Shown here piece after piece: positions 9,988 to 19,684 of a DNA stretch of 64,000 bases; the first letter of the stretch is position 1; each line of letters opens with the position of its first letter. Both the position numbers and the translations under genes were made by a program. This DNA is from Planococcus salinus. GTDB taxonomy: Bacteria > Bacillota > Bacilli > Bacillales_A > Planococcaceae. The stretch lies in contig NZ_RIAX01000003.1 of NCBI RefSeq assembly GCF_003719725.1, positions 62,001 through 126,000 on the forward strand, read 5' to 3'. The notes below the pieces were generated by a model that had not been told where the DNA came from, did not search any database, and saw nothing but the letters and a program-made list of their open reading frames with translations.

Positions 9988-10977
9988 TCAACTAAACCAT
10001 TTATGATCTGCTGCTCTTTCCAACCGGTTCATCATCGCGTCATTTTTTTCATCGTCCGACACTGCCGCTAAAATCAGATCCGCTTCGCTCATATCGCATT
10101 TGCGCAAACTGTCATACAGCGTTTTTGCCGATAGAGGAAAATAGAAATCCGCTTCCGGGAATTCGCTGCTGCTGAGTACAGCTACTTTCTTCTCTTTATC
10201 ATGCAAGTATTTAATCGCTTTGTTGACCAGCGAATGATCGTTTTCAATCAAATAAACCGGTGCTTCCGGAGCATAGTGAATGTATTTCATGCCCGGTGAT
10301 TTGGGGGTGTTGCCTTTTGGATCCGACGACAGCCGTACAGAGCCGACCAGTTGTTCAATCTGCTCTTTGGTCACTTCGCCTGGCCGCAAAATGACAGGTG
10401 GTTCGCTGGTCATGTCGAGCACTGTGGATTCAATACCGACAGCGGTCGCCCCACCATCCAAAATCAGCGGGATTTTTCCTTCCAGGTCATGATAAACATG
10501 CTCTGCCATCGTCGGACTTGGTTTTCCGCTCGTATTGGCACTCGGTGCTGCAACCGGAAGCTTTAAACGTTTCAGGAAATTCAGCGCTACTGGATGGTTG
10601 GGCACCCGTATCCCCACCGTCTGAAGATCTGCTGTCACATTTCCAGCAAAAGTATCTGATTTTGCTTTCATTACTAATGTCAAAGCCCCCGGCCAAAAAG
10701 CATCCATGCAAGCAATCGCTTTATCTGACACATTCTCCACATATTTCAGGGCAGTTTCTTTGGAGTCGACGTGGACAATCAGCGGATTATCAGACGGTCG
10801 GCCTTTTGCTTCGAACACTTTATCAACAGCCAGCGGGTTGGTGGCATCTGCTCCCAGTCCATATACTGTTTCCGTCGGAAAAGCGACCAGCTCGCCATTT
10901 TTGATCAGTTCTACAGCTTGTGTATAAGTTTCTTCCTTATTCACATTTCTATCCACAAGAATCGTTTTCGTTTCCAC
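9988..10977 (-). CDS. ywlC: L-threonylcarbamoyladenylate synthase (Sua5/YwlC type)
   Basis: First step of tRNA t6A37 modification: threonine, bicarbonate and ATP to threonylcarbamoyl-AMP. 329 residues, the two-domain Sua5 type. YrdC domain (about 15-210) has FPTETVYGLGAD, GRPSDNPLIVH and APSANTSGKPSPT. The linker SPGMKYIHYAPEAPVYL leads to the C-terminal Sua5 domain. GTG start at 10977 with AGGAGA upstream. Downstream of prmC on the same strand. Confidence 0.95.
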   Translation of the reverse strand: METKTILVDRNVNKEETYTQAVELIKNGELVAFPTETVYGLGADATNPLAVDKVFEAKGRPSDNPLIVHVDSKETALKYVENVSDKAIACMDAFWPGALTLVMKAKSDTFAGNVTADLQTVGIRVPNHPVALNFLKRLKLPVAAPSANTSGKPSPTMAEHVYHDLEGKIPLILDGGATAVGIESTVLDMTSEPPVILRPGEVTKEQIEQLVGSVRLSSDPKGNTPKSPGMKYIHYAPEAPVYLIENDHSLVNKAIKYLHDKEKKVAVLSSSEFPEADFYFPLSAKTLYDSLRKCDMSEADLILAAVSDDEKNDAMMNRLERAADHKWFS

Positions 10978-11050
10978 GCAAACATCTCCTATTTACAAAG
11001 CTTTTTATCCTATTATCCACAAACTGTGGGTATCTTACAACAACATCCGC

Positions 11051-11923
11051 CTAATTTGTGGGTAACTCATTCAACAACGCAAAAACCATTCGGTCATTTT
11101 TGTTGATATCTTTTTTTACATAAACCTTCGCCTGTGGAAAGGCCTCTTTCAATAACTGTGCCACAGCGCTTCCTTGTGTATGGCCAATTTCAAAACCGAT
11201 TATGCACTGGTCATCCACAATATCCGGCAGTTGGCGTGCCATTTCTTCGTAAAGGGCAAGCCCTTCCTTTTCCGCAAACAGAGCTTCATGCGGTTCGAAG
11301 TCATGAACAGTATCTGATAGACCAGGCGCTTCACTGTAAGCGATGTAAGGGGGATTCGATAAAATGACATTCCATTTCCGTCCTTTGAGCGGAGCGGCTA
11401 AATCACCCTGCTGAAAAATGACCTCTGCACCGTTCTGTTTCGCATTTTCTTTCGCAGTAGCAAGCGCCGCCTCTGAAATATCCGTCGCCGCCACAAGCGC
11501 CGCAGGCAATTCGCATTTCATCGTAACTGCTATGACACCGCTGCCTGTTCCAATATCCGCAATCGCCAGCTGCCGGCCGGAAAGATGACGCTCAATCAAT
11601 TGCAGGGCCTCTTCCACCAATTCTTCCGTCTCAGGCCTTGGAATCAGTACGTCTTTGTTCACTTGAAATGTCCGGCCGTAAAATTCCTCGCTTCCTGTCA
11701 AATGCTGAACCGGCGTGCCCGCTCCGTGCAACTCGATGTTTCGCCAAAACCGCTGAAAAACACCTTCGCTGATTTCCTCTCTCATCGAAGCCAGCAGACC
11801 GCTGTAAGTAACGCCGAGTTCATGCTGAAGAAGAATCCGTGCAGCCGCTTCCTCACGCCCTTTGTCCTTTAAAAAAGAAGAAGCCCCTTGAAGGGCCTCA
11901 TACACTTTTCTTCTATCATTCAT
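11051..11923 (-). CDS. prmC: Release factor glutamine N5-methyltransferase
   Basis: Methylates the GGQ glutamine of release factors 1 and 2 using SAM. 290 residues: an N-terminal helical RF-binding part, then a Rossmann methyltransferase with [15 protein letters not shown] (SAM loop) and the catalytic [11 protein letters not shown] (NPPY). The gene overlaps the end of prfA, its substrate, by 8 bases, so translation is coupled. Confidence 0.95.
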   Translation of the reverse strand: MNDRRKVYEALQGASSFLKDKGREEAAARILLQHELGVTYSGLLASMREEISEGVFQRFWRNIELHGAGTPVQHLTGSEEFYGRTFQVNKDVLIPRPETEELVEEALQLIERHLSGRQLAIADIGTGSGVIAVTMKCELPAALVAATDISEAALATAKENAKQNGAEVIFQQGDLAAPLKGRKWNVILSNPPYIAYSEAPGLSDTVHDFEPHEALFAEKEGLALYEEMARQLPDIVDDQCIIGFEIGHTQGSAVAQLLKEAFPQAKVYVKKDINKNDRMVFALLNELPTN

Positions 11924-12989
11924 TGTTCAGGCTTTCCATTCTTGCAGACTGTTCTTCCACAATCAGCGCGTCGACGATTTCATCCATTTTCCCTTGCAGA
12001 ATTTGATCCAGTTTCTGAATCGTCAGGCCGATGCGGTGATCAGTGACACGGTTTTGCGGAAAATTATACGTCCGGATGCGCTCTGAACGGTCTCCTGTAC
12101 CAACAGCTGATTTTCTGACAGCATCATATTCGGCCTGCGCTTCCTGCTGGAACTTATCATAAACACGTGCACGCAGAACTTTCATGGCACTTTCTTTATT
12201 TTTGATCTGTGATTTTTCGTCCTGGCATGTAACTACTGTATTGGTCGGCAAATGTGTCAAACGAACGGCTGACATGGTCGTGTTTACCGACTGCCCTCCG
12301 GCACCGGAAGACGCATACGTATCGACACGGATATCATTATCATGAATTTCCACTTCGACTTCTTCCGCTTCCGCCAAGCAAGCGACTGTCGCCGTCGATG
12401 TATGGATGCGTCCGCCGGATTCCGTTTCGGGAACGCGTTGTACACGATGGGCGCCGTTTTCGTATTTCATTTTTGAATAAGCGCCTTTTCCTGTAATCAT
12501 GAACACCAATTCCTTGAATCCGCCCAGTCCTGTAGGAGAAGAATCCATGATCTTCACTTTCCAGCCGTTCGATTCGGCGTAGCGGCTGTACATCCGGAAA
12601 AGGTCTCCTGCAAATAAAGCTGCTTCGTCTCCACCCGCAGCTCCGCGAATTTCCATGATGACGTTTTTGTCGTCGTTCGGATCTTTTGGAATCAATAAAA
12701 TGTGAAGGCGCTCTTCCACTTCTTTCAATTGAGCTTCCAACTCGCTGACTTCTTCTTTTACCATTTCACGCATGTCTGCATCCATTTTTTCGTCAAACAT
12801 CGCTTTGGCATCTTCCAACTGGGCATTCAAATCTTTGTACTGTCGGTAAGCCTCCACAGTTTCCTGCAAATCGGATTGCTCTTTGGAGTACTCCCGCAAT
12901 TTATTGGTATCACTGACGATTTCAGGGTCGCTCAGCAATTCGTTCAAGCGATCATATCGGTCTTCAACTGCCTGTAATCGATCAAACAT
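11916..12989 (-). CDS. prfA: Peptide chain release factor 1
   Basis: Recognises UAA and UAG and triggers peptide release. 357 residues. The tripeptide anticodon region is [15 protein letters not shown] (PxT motif PET), and the hydrolysis loop is [12 protein letters not shown] with the GGQ glutamine that PrmC methylates. I start at ATG 12989 ([15 protein letters not shown]) with AGAGGTG just upstream; the in-frame GTG three codons earlier overlaps that site. First gene of the prfA-prmC-ywlC-ywlE run. Confidence 0.97.
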   Translation of the reverse strand: MFDRLQAVEDRYDRLNELLSDPEIVSDTNKLREYSKEQSDLQETVEAYRQYKDLNAQLEDAKAMFDEKMDADMREMVKEEVSELEAQLKEVEERLHILLIPKDPNDDKNVIMEIRGAAGGDEAALFAGDLFRMYSRYAESNGWKVKIMDSSPTGLGGFKELVFMITGKGAYSKMKYENGAHRVQRVPETESGGRIHTSTATVACLAEAEEVEVEIHDNDIRVDTYASSGAGGQSVNTTMSAVRLTHLPTNTVVTCQDEKSQIKNKESAMKVLRARVYDKFQQEAQAEYDAVRKSAVGTGDRSERIRTYNFPQNRVTDHRIGLTIQKLDQILQGKMDEIVDALIVEEQSARMESLNNE

Positions 12990-13054
12990 TGGCGTCACCT
13001 CTATTTCTGTTTTCTTTGTTTTTTTCTATAGAATGTTGAACTAATTAATTAAAT

Positions 13055-13185
13055 ATTGATGAAATCGCTCCAGGCGGACGCTTTCCGCGGGCATGGCTTG
13101 AGCCTCCTCGGTCGCTGCGCTCCCTGTGGGGTCTCAAGACTCATGCTATTCCCGCAGGAGTCGCCGCCTTCCGCTCTTTCTTCTA
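13055..13185 (+). repeat. Interspersed repeat, GCTCCAGGCGGACGCTTTCC family
   Basis: Non-coding element upstream of prfA. It opens with GCTCCAGGCGGACGCTTTCC, continues GCGGG, GAGCCTCCTCGGTCGCTGCG and GGGGTCTCAAG, and ends CCCGCAGGAGTCGCCGCCTTCCGCTC. The ends form an imperfect inverted repeat (GCGG..GCTTTCCGCGGG against CCCGCAGGAG..GCCGCCTTCCGC). From memory, similar elements recur in intergenic regions of Bacillales genomes. The gap 12990-13479 contains only this and the next repeat. Confidence 0.65.
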
Positions 13186-13276
13186 AAGTGTATGTGGATA
13201 TATCAAATCTCATCCACAAACATTTTCCTCATTTAAAGATATGGAGCAAAACAGCGAAGAAAACCGTACTGCTCCT

Positions 13277-13336
13277 GCATCGCTTCGCTGCTTCGTCGCA
13301 AAGACATTGACCGAACTTACCTTCGGCCAATGTCTT
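13277..13336. repeat. Hairpin repeat with TGCATCGCTTCGCT flank (copy 1)
   Basis: A flank TGCATCGCTTCGCTGCTTCG TCGC leads into an inverted repeat: AAGACATTG..CCGAA, a 6-base loop, TTCGG..CAATGTCTT (arms 13301-13315 and 13322-13336, one mismatch). The flank recurs at 31322 next to a different hairpin. Further GC-rich inverted sequence (CTCGGG/CCCGAG near 13370) follows up to the tdk stop. Confidence 0.6.
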
Positions 13337-13479
13337 GCCTGCGGGATAGCGAAGTGCCGAAATCCACTCGGGCGCCAAGCCCGAGTTAGTTCGGCGCAAG
13401 TCCGCGGCAAGCGCAGCTGTTTTGCGGAATATCGGCAATCCAACATATTAAGCTTAACTTATATATACTATATAATATA

Positions 13480-14079
13480 TTAATTTCGTTCAGTTACCGT
13501 GACTCCAGCCGTCACTTCGTGGTGGTGGCGGCAGCGGGGTTCGTATGCTTCGGATGCACCGACCAGGATGGTTGGATCATCGGCTCCTGCCGGTTTTCCG
13601 TCGATCAGGCGCTGAGTCCGGCTTGCCGGTGAGCCGCAGACGGTGCAGACGGCCTGCAGTTTTGTCACTTGCTCGGCAATGGACAATAGGGACGGCATCG
13701 GCCCAAACGGACGGCCACGGAAATCCTGATCCAATCCTGCCACGATGACACGGAAGCCATGGTTGGCCAGTTTCTGTACATTTTCAATTATCTTATCATC
13801 AAAAAATTGAGCTTCATCAACGGCAATCACATCGTACTCATCACTTATATACTGCCACAATTCTTCTGAGTGACCGATGGGCAAAGCAATTACAGTCGCT
13901 CCATTATGGGAAACGACCGCTTCTTCGCTGTAGCGATCATCGAGTTTCGGCTTGAATACCGCAATTTTCTGTTTGGCAAATTGGGCACGGCGCACTCTGC
14001 GGATCAGTTCTTCCGATTTTCCGGAAAACATGCTCCCGCAAATCACTTCCACCCAGCCTGATTGTTTCATGACGTACAT
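13480..14079 (-). CDS. tdk: Thymidine kinase
   Basis: ATP-dependent phosphorylation of thymidine, type II TK1-like. 199 residues. Walker [15 protein letters not shown], Walker B-like [10 protein letters not shown] with the catalytic Glu, the lasso region [16 protein letters not shown] with the zinc CxxC, and C-terminal CRHHHEV completing the zinc site. I start at ATG 14079 ([15 protein letters not shown]) with AAAGGGG upstream. Between rpmE and prfA as in B. subtilis. Confidence 0.96.
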   Translation of the reverse strand: MYVMKQSGWVEVICGSMFSGKSEELIRRVRRAQFAKQKIAVFKPKLDDRYSEEAVVSHNGATVIALPIGHSEELWQYISDEYDVIAVDEAQFFDDKIIENVQKLANHGFRVIVAGLDQDFRGRPFGPMPSLLSIAEQVTKLQAVCTVCGSPASRTQRLIDGKPAGADDPTILVGASEAYEPRCRHHHEVTAGVTVTERN

Positions 14080-14209
14080 AATGGAGACCCCTTTCAAACC
14101 TTTATCATTAATATCATACCCAAAAAAGAAAGGTATTTCTGCTTTTTCACTTATATGTAACGAAATTTCTTCTATTGAAAATCATTAATTCGACTTATAT
14201 ATTCTGGAC

Positions 14210-14248
14210 AAAAAAATACCTGCCAGCGTTTTTGCGCAAGGCAGGTAT
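14210..14248 (-). terminator. Rho-independent terminator of rpmE
   Basis: Stem ATACCTGCC/GGCAGGTAT with a 15-base loop, followed by a T-run on the minus strand; 15 bases after the rpmE stop codon. Confidence 0.8.
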
Positions 14249-14262
14249 AATTTCTTTATCAA

Positions 14263-14478
14263 TTACTGGTTGATTTCTTCTTTTAGGCCGTATTTCTTGT
14301 TGAAGCGGTCTACGCGACCATCTGCAGCTGCGAATTTTTGACGACCTGTGTAGAATGGGTGGCATTCTGAACAAAGTTCAACATTGATGTTTTCTTTTAC
14401 AGAACCTGTTGTAAAAGAGTTGCCGCATGAGCAAGTTACGGTTGCTTGTTTGTATTCTGGGTGTATACCTGTTTTCAT
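14263..14478 (-). CDS. rpmE: 50S ribosomal protein L31, zinc-binding type
   Basis: Large-subunit protein of 71 residues. The zinc ligands are intact: VTCSCGNSF and [13 protein letters not shown] (C-x-C ... C-x-x-C), so this is the C+ form made in zinc-replete cells. Typical C-terminal [15 protein letters not shown] start with GGGAGGAG. A hairpin in the 150-base leader may be a regulatory element. Confidence 0.97.
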   Translation of the reverse strand: MKTGIHPEYKQATVTCSCGNSFTTGSVKENINVELCSECHPFYTGRQKFAAADGRVDRFNKKYGLKEEINQ

Positions 14479-14533
14479 GTTTTTTTCTCCTCCCGCCCTG
14501 AACCATCTGGAACAGAGTTATAATATATGGTTA

Positions 14534-14574
14534 CTATTGCCTTACACGGTTCTTTTCGACCGTATATGCAATAG
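14534..14574 (-). promoter_or_regulatory. Structured leader hairpin upstream of rpmE (candidate L31 leader)
   Basis: Two-tier hairpin: outer CTATTGC/GCAATAG (7 bp), internal loop, inner ACGGT/ACCGT (5 bp), 8-base loop. It lacks a proper T-run, so it is a poor terminator for rho. L31 leader RNAs used for autoregulation are known in Firmicutes; assignment here is inference from position and fold. Confidence 0.4.
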
Positions 14575-14630
14575 CTTTGCTTTCATTCACTTTCATAATC
14601 ATATCAAATTCCACTGACATTTGCAAGTGG

Positions 14631-15914
14631 TTAGATCATCTTCTTGCTGCTTCGGTGAGCTTTCAACTCACTGTTCAGCTGCTCGAAAAATTCTTCATTT
14701 GTTTTGGATTGGCTGAGTTTTTTCAGGAAGCGTTCACCGAAGTCCGTAGAATCCGAGAACGTTTTCCGGATGGCCCATAACTTGTCCAAATGGCTTTTGC
14801 CGATCAGCAATTCTTCTTTCCGCGTGCCGGAGCGACGGACATCCAGCGCCGGGAAAATACGGCGTTCGGCCATGCTGCGATCCAGATGAAGTTCCATGTT
14901 GCCGGTGCCTTTAAACTCTTCATAAATCACTTCATCCATCCGTGAGCCTGTTTCCACTAAAGCTGTTGCCAGAATCGTCAGACTGCCGCCTTCTTCGATA
15001 TTCCGCGCCGCTCCAAAAAAGCGTTTCGGACGATGGAAAGCAGCTGGATCAATCCCTCCTGATAGTGTACGGCCACTTGGCGGAATTACCAAATTATATG
15101 CTCGGGCAAGGCGTGTAATGGAATCCATCAGGATGACCACATCGCGTTTATGCTCCACCAGCCGCATGGCGCGTTCCAAAACCAGTTCCGCCACTTTTAC
15201 ATGGTTTTCAGGAATTTCATCGAATGTCGACGAGACAACATCGGCATTGACTGAACGTTCAATATCCGTGACTTCTTCCGGACGTTCATCGATCAGCAGG
15301 ACAATCAGCTCCGCTTCCGGATGATTTGTGGTAATGGAATTGGCGATTTCTTTCAACAGCATCGTTTTTCCGGCTTTTGGCGGCGCCACAATCAAGCCGC
15401 GCTGACCGAATCCGACCGGTGCCACCAAATCCATGATGCGCGTGGATAACTGTTTCGGTGATGTTTCCAAACGGATATGGCGATCAGGATAAAGCGGCGT
15501 AAGTCCCGGGAAGTGAACCCGTTCTTTCGCCACTTCCGGGTCTTCCCCATTCACTGCTTCCACTTGCAATAAACCAAAATAACGCTCGTTTTCTTTTGGA
15601 GGACGCACTTTTCCTGAAACTTTGTCACCGTTCCGAAGATCAAAGCGGCGGATTTGAGAAGCGGAAATGTAGATGTCTTGAGAGCTTGGAGAATAGTTGA
15701 TTGGGCGCAGGAATCCGAACCCTTCAGACTGGATGATTTCCAGTACGCCTTCCATGAAGAAAAACCCTTCTTGTTCAGCACGGGTTTTTAAGATAGCAAA
15801 AATCAATTCTTTTTTTGTCAATTTGCTGTAATTTGTCAGTTTGTACTCTTTCGCTAAATTGTACAGTTCTTTTAGCGTCATATTTTCCAATGAGGAAATT
15901 GTTATCGTTGCCAT
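14631..15914 (-). CDS. rho: Transcription termination factor Rho
   Basis: Hexameric RNA helicase that terminates transcription. 427 residues. Order: N-terminal helical region starting [20 protein letters not shown]; cold-shock-like RNA-binding fold with EGFGFLRP and DIYIS; ATPase domain with Walker [11 protein letters not shown], Walker [17 protein letters not shown], and the R-loop/Q-loop [20 protein letters not shown]. Full length and intact. Start ATG gives [12 protein letters not shown]. Confidence 0.98.
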   Translation of the reverse strand: MATITISSLENMTLKELYNLAKEYKLTNYSKLTKKELIFAILKTRAEQEGFFFMEGVLEIIQSEGFGFLRPINYSPSSQDIYISASQIRRFDLRNGDKVSGKVRPPKENERYFGLLQVEAVNGEDPEVAKERVHFPGLTPLYPDRHIRLETSPKQLSTRIMDLVAPVGFGQRGLIVAPPKAGKTMLLKEIANSITTNHPEAELIVLLIDERPEEVTDIERSVNADVVSSTFDEIPENHVKVAELVLERAMRLVEHKRDVVILMDSITRLARAYNLVIPPSGRTLSGGIDPAAFHRPKRFFGAARNIEEGGSLTILATALVETGSRMDEVIYEEFKGTGNMELHLDRSMAERRIFPALDVRRSGTRKEELLIGKSHLDKLWAIRKTFSDSTDFGERFLKKLSQSKTNEEFFEQLNSELKAHRSSKKMI

Positions 15915-15990
15915 GTATCAGACACCACTCTTATTCTTTTTTAGGATTTTTTAAGTTGAGGATCAGTCACAGAAAGTGTTGGAAAGATCT

Positions 15991-16022
15991 TTCAAAGAAG
16001 AAGCCCGGCAGTGAGCCGGGCT
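15991..16022 (-). terminator. Rho-independent terminator of glpX
   Basis: Perfect 8-bp stem AGCCCGGC/GCCGGGCT, 5-base loop, then T-rich TCTTCTTT on the minus strand, 22 bases after the glpX stop. Confidence 0.75.
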
Positions 16023-16043
16023 CAGATTGGAAGTTGCATTTTC

Positions 16044-17009
16044 TTAATCGTTCATAACCAGATTCGGTTTTTTCTTCAGACTATGGCGGCCTTCGACAAA
16101 GCGGACCGTACCGGATTTTGCACGCATGACAAGTGTATGGCTTTCTGCGAAAGAACCTTTCAGTTGCACACCGCGCAATAGTTCTCCGTCAGTGACTCCT
16201 GTTGCCGCAAAGATGGCGTCATCGCCTTTCACCAGGTCATCCATCATCAGAACTTGGTTGACATCAAGCCCCATATCTTTGCAGCGCTGTGCTTCTTCGT
16301 CATTTTGAGGAAGAAGCTTGCCTTGAAGTTCTCCGCCCAGACATTTCAGGCCAACAGCAGCAATCACGCCTTCCGGTGCACCACCGGAACCAAACAGGAT
16401 ATCAACGCCGGTTTTGTCGAAAGCGGTGTTAATCGCTCCTGCGACGTCTCCGTCATTGATCAATTTGATGCGGGCACCGGCTTCACGGATCTGGCGAATA
16501 ATGTCCTGATGCCGCTCCCGGTCTAAAATTGTTGCCACGACATCTTCTATATCCTTGTTTTTCGCTTTGGCCACGGCTCGAAGGTTATCGATGATTGGCG
16601 CATTGATGTCAATCTTGCCAACCGATTCCGGTCCGACAGCGATTTTCTCCATATACATATCGGGCGCATTCAATAAGTTGCCCCGGTCTGCAATGGCCAA
16701 TACAGCAAGTGCATTCCAACCGCCGGCTGCTACAATATTCGTCCCTTCAAGAGGGTCCACTGCTACGTCGACTGCGGGACCGTGTCCCGTGCCCAGCTCT
16801 TCGCCGATATACAGCATCGGAGCTTCGTCCATTTCGCCTTCGCCGATGACGACGACTCCCTGCATCGGGATTGTATCGAACACCGTTCGCATGGCTGTAG
16901 TGGCTGCATCGTCGGCTTCGTTTTTGAGGCCGCGGCCCATCCATTTTGAAGAAGCAATTGCTGCCGCTTCGGTTACCCGTACTAATTCCATCGATAAACT
17001 TCGTTCCAT
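16044..17009 (-). CDS. glpX: Fructose-1,6-bisphosphatase class II
   Basis: Gluconeogenic phosphatase: fructose-1,6-bisphosphate to fructose-6-phosphate. 321 residues. Metal and substrate motifs: [35 protein letters not shown] and [10 protein letters not shown], all conserved in GlpX. ATG start with GGGAGG. Between murA and rho as in B. subtilis (ywjI). Confidence 0.96.
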   Translation of the reverse strand: MERSLSMELVRVTEAAAIASSKWMGRGLKNEADDAATTAMRTVFDTIPMQGVVVIGEGEMDEAPMLYIGEELGTGHGPAVDVAVDPLEGTNIVAAGGWNALAVLAIADRGNLLNAPDMYMEKIAVGPESVGKIDINAPIIDNLRAVAKAKNKDIEDVVATILDRERHQDIIRQIREAGARIKLINDGDVAGAINTAFDKTGVDILFGSGGAPEGVIAAVGLKCLGGELQGKLLPQNDEEAQRCKDMGLDVNQVLMMDDLVKGDDAIFAATGVTDGELLRGVQLKGSFAESHTLVMRAKSGTVRFVEGRHSLKKKPNLVMND

Positions 17010-17082
17010 AGTCTTATTTCCTCCCGTTCAGCATTCAATCTGTCACCATTATTGTAGCATATATTGACAAGCTAACCAGAGG

Positions 17083-18381
17083 TCAATTTGCGTCCTGGCT
17101 GAGGTCGGACTTCATGCTGGCGACCGGGTCAATCGTTTCTTTTCGGATGTCGGCGCCAAGCCCTTTCAGTTTTTCGACAATCGAGGAGTAGCCTCTTTCG
17201 ACATGATAGATTTCACGGATTTCGGTTTCCCCTTCAGCTATCAGTCCGGCGATAATAAGTGCAGCTCCTGCCCGTAAATCGGACGCAACCACAGTCGCAG
17301 ACGTCAACGGAGTCGGACCGGTGATGATTGCCGCTCTTCCTTCGACCCGTCCGCTGGCATTCATGCGCCGCAGCTCATCAATGTGTTTGAAGCGAGCCGA
17401 ATAGATGGTGTCGGTGATCATGGAAGAACCTTCCGCCTGCGTCATCAAGACGGAAAACGGTTGCTGCAGATCTGTTGCAAATCCTGGATAAACCAGTGTC
17501 TTTACATCGATTGCCTGCAATTGTGTCGGCTTCGGAATGTGAATCGACTCTTCGCCTTCCTCCACTTTCACACCCATTTCACGCAATTTCGCCGTCAACG
17601 CCTCCATGTGGAATGGAATTACGTTGTCGATTGTGACGCCATCTCCTACCGCTGCAGCCATAATCATGAAAGTACCAGCTTCGATACGGTCAGGAATGAT
17701 GGTATGGTTGGTGCCGTTCAACTCTTCTACCCCGTCAATACGAATGATGTTTGTTCCTGCGCCTTTGATCTTTGCTCCCATATTGGTCAGAAGAGTGGCG
17801 ACATCGATGATTTCCGGTTCTTTTGCAGCGTTTTCGATAATCGTCTGTCCTTTTGCCCTTACAGCAGCGAGCATAATATTAATAGTCGCTCCCACGCTGA
17901 CAACATCCAGATAAATTTTCGCGCCGCGCAATTCATCCGCACGCAAGTAAATGGCTCCGTGCTCATTCGTCACTTTTGCACCGAGTGCTTCAAAGCCCTT
18001 GATATGCTGGTCAATCGGGCGCGGCCCCAGAAAACATCCGCCCGGTAAACCGATCGCGGCATGTTTGAAACGGCCGAGCATGGCGCCCATCATATAATAG
18101 GAAGCACGGAGCTTCTTGACATTTCCATTCGGCAAAGGCATATCAACCATCGCCGTTGGATCGATGCTCATCGTGCCGTCTTCAAATGTCACGTCGCCAC
18201 CGATCTCTTCCAGAATACTTTTCAAAGTCCAGACGTCAGAAATTTCCGGCAAACCCTCTATCTCGACAGGTGAATTAGCCAAAATCGACGCTGGAATCAA
18301 TGCCACCGCGCTATTTTTTGCTCCGTTCACTTTAATCGTGCCTGATAAGCGTTTGCCGCCTTTTATTTTATAAACATCCAT
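17083..18381 (-). CDS. murAB: UDP-N-acetylglucosamine 1-carboxyvinyltransferase (second MurA, MurAB/MurZ)
   Basis: First committed step of peptidoglycan synthesis: PEP plus UDP-GlcNAc to enolpyruvyl-UDP-GlcNAc. 432 residues. Catalytic loop [16 protein letters not shown] contains the fosfomycin-target cysteine. N-terminal [26 protein letters not shown] and C-terminal [14 protein letters not shown] match the family. Position between tal and glpX corresponds to the MurAB paralogue of Bacilli, the second paralogue being normally near atpC. ATG with AAGGAGAA. Confidence 0.96.
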   Translation of the reverse strand: MDVYKIKGGKRLSGTIKVNGAKNSAVALIPASILANSPVEIEGLPEISDVWTLKSILEEIGGDVTFEDGTMSIDPTAMVDMPLPNGNVKKLRASYYMMGAMLGRFKHAAIGLPGGCFLGPRPIDQHIKGFEALGAKVTNEHGAIYLRADELRGAKIYLDVVSVGATINIMLAAVRAKGQTIIENAAKEPEIIDVATLLTNMGAKIKGAGTNIIRIDGVEELNGTNHTIIPDRIEAGTFMIMAAAVGDGVTIDNVIPFHMEALTAKLREMGVKVEEGEESIHIPKPTQLQAIDVKTLVYPGFATDLQQPFSVLMTQAEGSSMITDTIYSARFKHIDELRRMNASGRVEGRAAIITGPTPLTSATVVASDLRAGAALIIAGLIAEGETEIREIYHVERGYSSIVEKLKGLGADIRKETIDPVASMKSDLSQDAN

Positions 18382-18400
18382 CGTATTTCTCCTTCTTTGG

Positions 18401-19051
18401 TTACTCCACAGAGCGCTTGTCCCAATCAGACAAGAACGCTTCGATTCCTTTGTCAGTCAACGGGTGTTTGAACATTTGTTTCATTACTTTGATCGGCATT
18501 GTTGCAATATGCGCACCATTCAAAGCGGCTTCCGTCACATGTTGCGGATGACGGATCGAAGCTGCAATAATTTCTGATTTGATGTCGTGGATTGCGAAGA
18601 TTTCCGAAATCGTCGCAATCAGGTCCATGCCGTTGTGTCCGATATCGTCAAGACGGCCAAGGAATGGCGATACGTAAGCTGCTCCTGCGCGCGCTGCCAA
18701 TAATGCCTGGTTGGCACTGAAAATCAGTGTGACGTTTACTTTCTTGCCTTCTCCGGCAAGAACGGAACATGCTTTCAGACCATCAGGTGTCATCGGCAAT
18801 TTCACTGTGATGTTCGGGGCCAATTCAGCCAATTCGCGGCCTTCTTTAATCATTTCTTCCGCTTCCAATGAGATGACTTCGCCGCTGATCGAACCATCGA
18901 CATGTGCAGCAATTTCTTTCAGGCGGTCATGGAAAGACACGTTTTTCTCTTTCGCCACCAATGAAGGGTTTGTGGTAACGCCGGATAAAATGCCCCATTC
19001 GTGTGCTTCTTTAATTTCGTCGAAATTTGCTGTATCAATAAAAAATTTCAT
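18401..19051 (-). CDS. tal: Transaldolase / fructose-6-phosphate aldolase-like (TalC family)
   Basis: Small transaldolase of about 216 residues. [16 protein letters not shown] at the N-terminus, [11 protein letters not shown], the Schiff-base lysine in [12 protein letters not shown] and [10 protein letters not shown] are characteristic. Small members may act as transaldolase or as F6P aldolase; B. subtilis YwjH context favours transaldolase. I start at ATG 19051, preceded by AGGAGG; a longer in-frame extension upstream has no site. The fbaA gene that lies between tal and spo0F in B. subtilis is absent here. Confidence 0.94.
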   Translation of the reverse strand: MKFFIDTANFDEIKEAHEWGILSGVTTNPSLVAKEKNVSFHDRLKEIAAHVDGSISGEVISLEAEEMIKEGRELAELAPNITVKLPMTPDGLKACSVLAGEGKKVNVTLIFSANQALLAARAGAAYVSPFLGRLDDIGHNGMDLIATISEIFAIHDIKSEIIAASIRHPQHVTEAALNGAHIATMPIKVMKQMFKHPLTDKGIEAFLSDWDKRSVE

Positions 19052-19251
19052 GTGTACATTTCCTCCTCTGTGACGGAAAAAAGAGAAGGTGCCATACGGA
19101 CGCTTCTCTCTTCCATCCATTTTCAATCGTATTCAACTGGCAGCCACTATTGCCGCAGCCACCACCATCTGCCTGTTCGCAGACTGACTTACATGCAAAA
19201 TATCTACTATATCATAACAAAAACAAGTTGCCTTCGCCACTTCAGCGCATA

Positions 19252-19611
19252 TCAGTCTTGTAACAATTGCTTTACAATACGAAGGACCTCGAAAATATCG
19301 AACGGTTTAGTGAAATAGCGCACGGCGCCGTGGCTGATTGTTTCTTCAATCAGATTCTTCTCCCCGTATGCAGTCATCATGATGACTTTGATCCGGCTGC
19401 AGTCTGCCTTCAGCTTTTTCAGAATCTCAATGCCGTCCATTCCGGGAATCTTCATATCCAGTAATATCAGGTCCGGTTCGCATTCCCGCACTTTCTCGAA
19501 CGCCTCCATGCCGTTTCTGGCAGTAGCTGTCTGATATCCCTCGTTTGTGAACACTTCTTCCAGCAGCAGGCGGATTCCTGGTTGGTCGTCCACAATCAAT
19601 ATTGTTTTCAT
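19252..19611 (-). CDS. spo0F: Sporulation phosphorelay response regulator Spo0F
   Basis: Single-domain response regulator, 119 residues, shuttling phosphate from sensor kinases to Spo0B. Receiver motifs: ILIVDDQPGIRLLLEEVF (acidic pocket), phospho-acceptor Asp in LILLDMKIPGMDGIE, MMTAYGE (Thr) and YFTKPFD (Lys). No output domain. Near-identical motif spelling to B. subtilis Spo0F. ATG 19611 with GGAAGGA upstream. Confidence 0.93.
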   Translation of the reverse strand: MKTILIVDDQPGIRLLLEEVFTNEGYQTATARNGMEAFEKVRECEPDLILLDMKIPGMDGIEILKKLKADCSRIKVIMMTAYGEKNLIEETISHGAVRYFTKPFDIFEVLRIVKQLLQD

Positions 19612-19655
19612 TGACACCCGTTCCTTCCGTGAGTTGTTCATTTCCCCAATTCGTC

Positions 19656-19664
19656 TGCTATACT
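19656..19664 (+). promoter_or_regulatory. Extended -10 promoter candidate for the DUF2529 gene
   Basis: Plus strand TGCTATACT 20 bases upstream of the ATG; the -35 region (TTCATT or TTGTTC) is weak. Confidence 0.5.
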
Positions 19665-19684
19665 GTGAAATTGAGGTGAAGACT

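Noticed and set aside
13210-13483. Short frames on both strands upstream of prfA
   Set aside because: They fall in the GC-rich hairpin repeat and have repetitive composition; no starts with binding sites.
14608-14630. CCACT/AGTGG hairpin just after the rho stop
   Set aside because: Only 5 bp and no T-run; not called as a terminator.
19612-19684. SigH-type promoter for spo0F
   Set aside because: A GACGAAT-like -10 is visible on the minus strand but no AGGA-type -35 at the right spacing.
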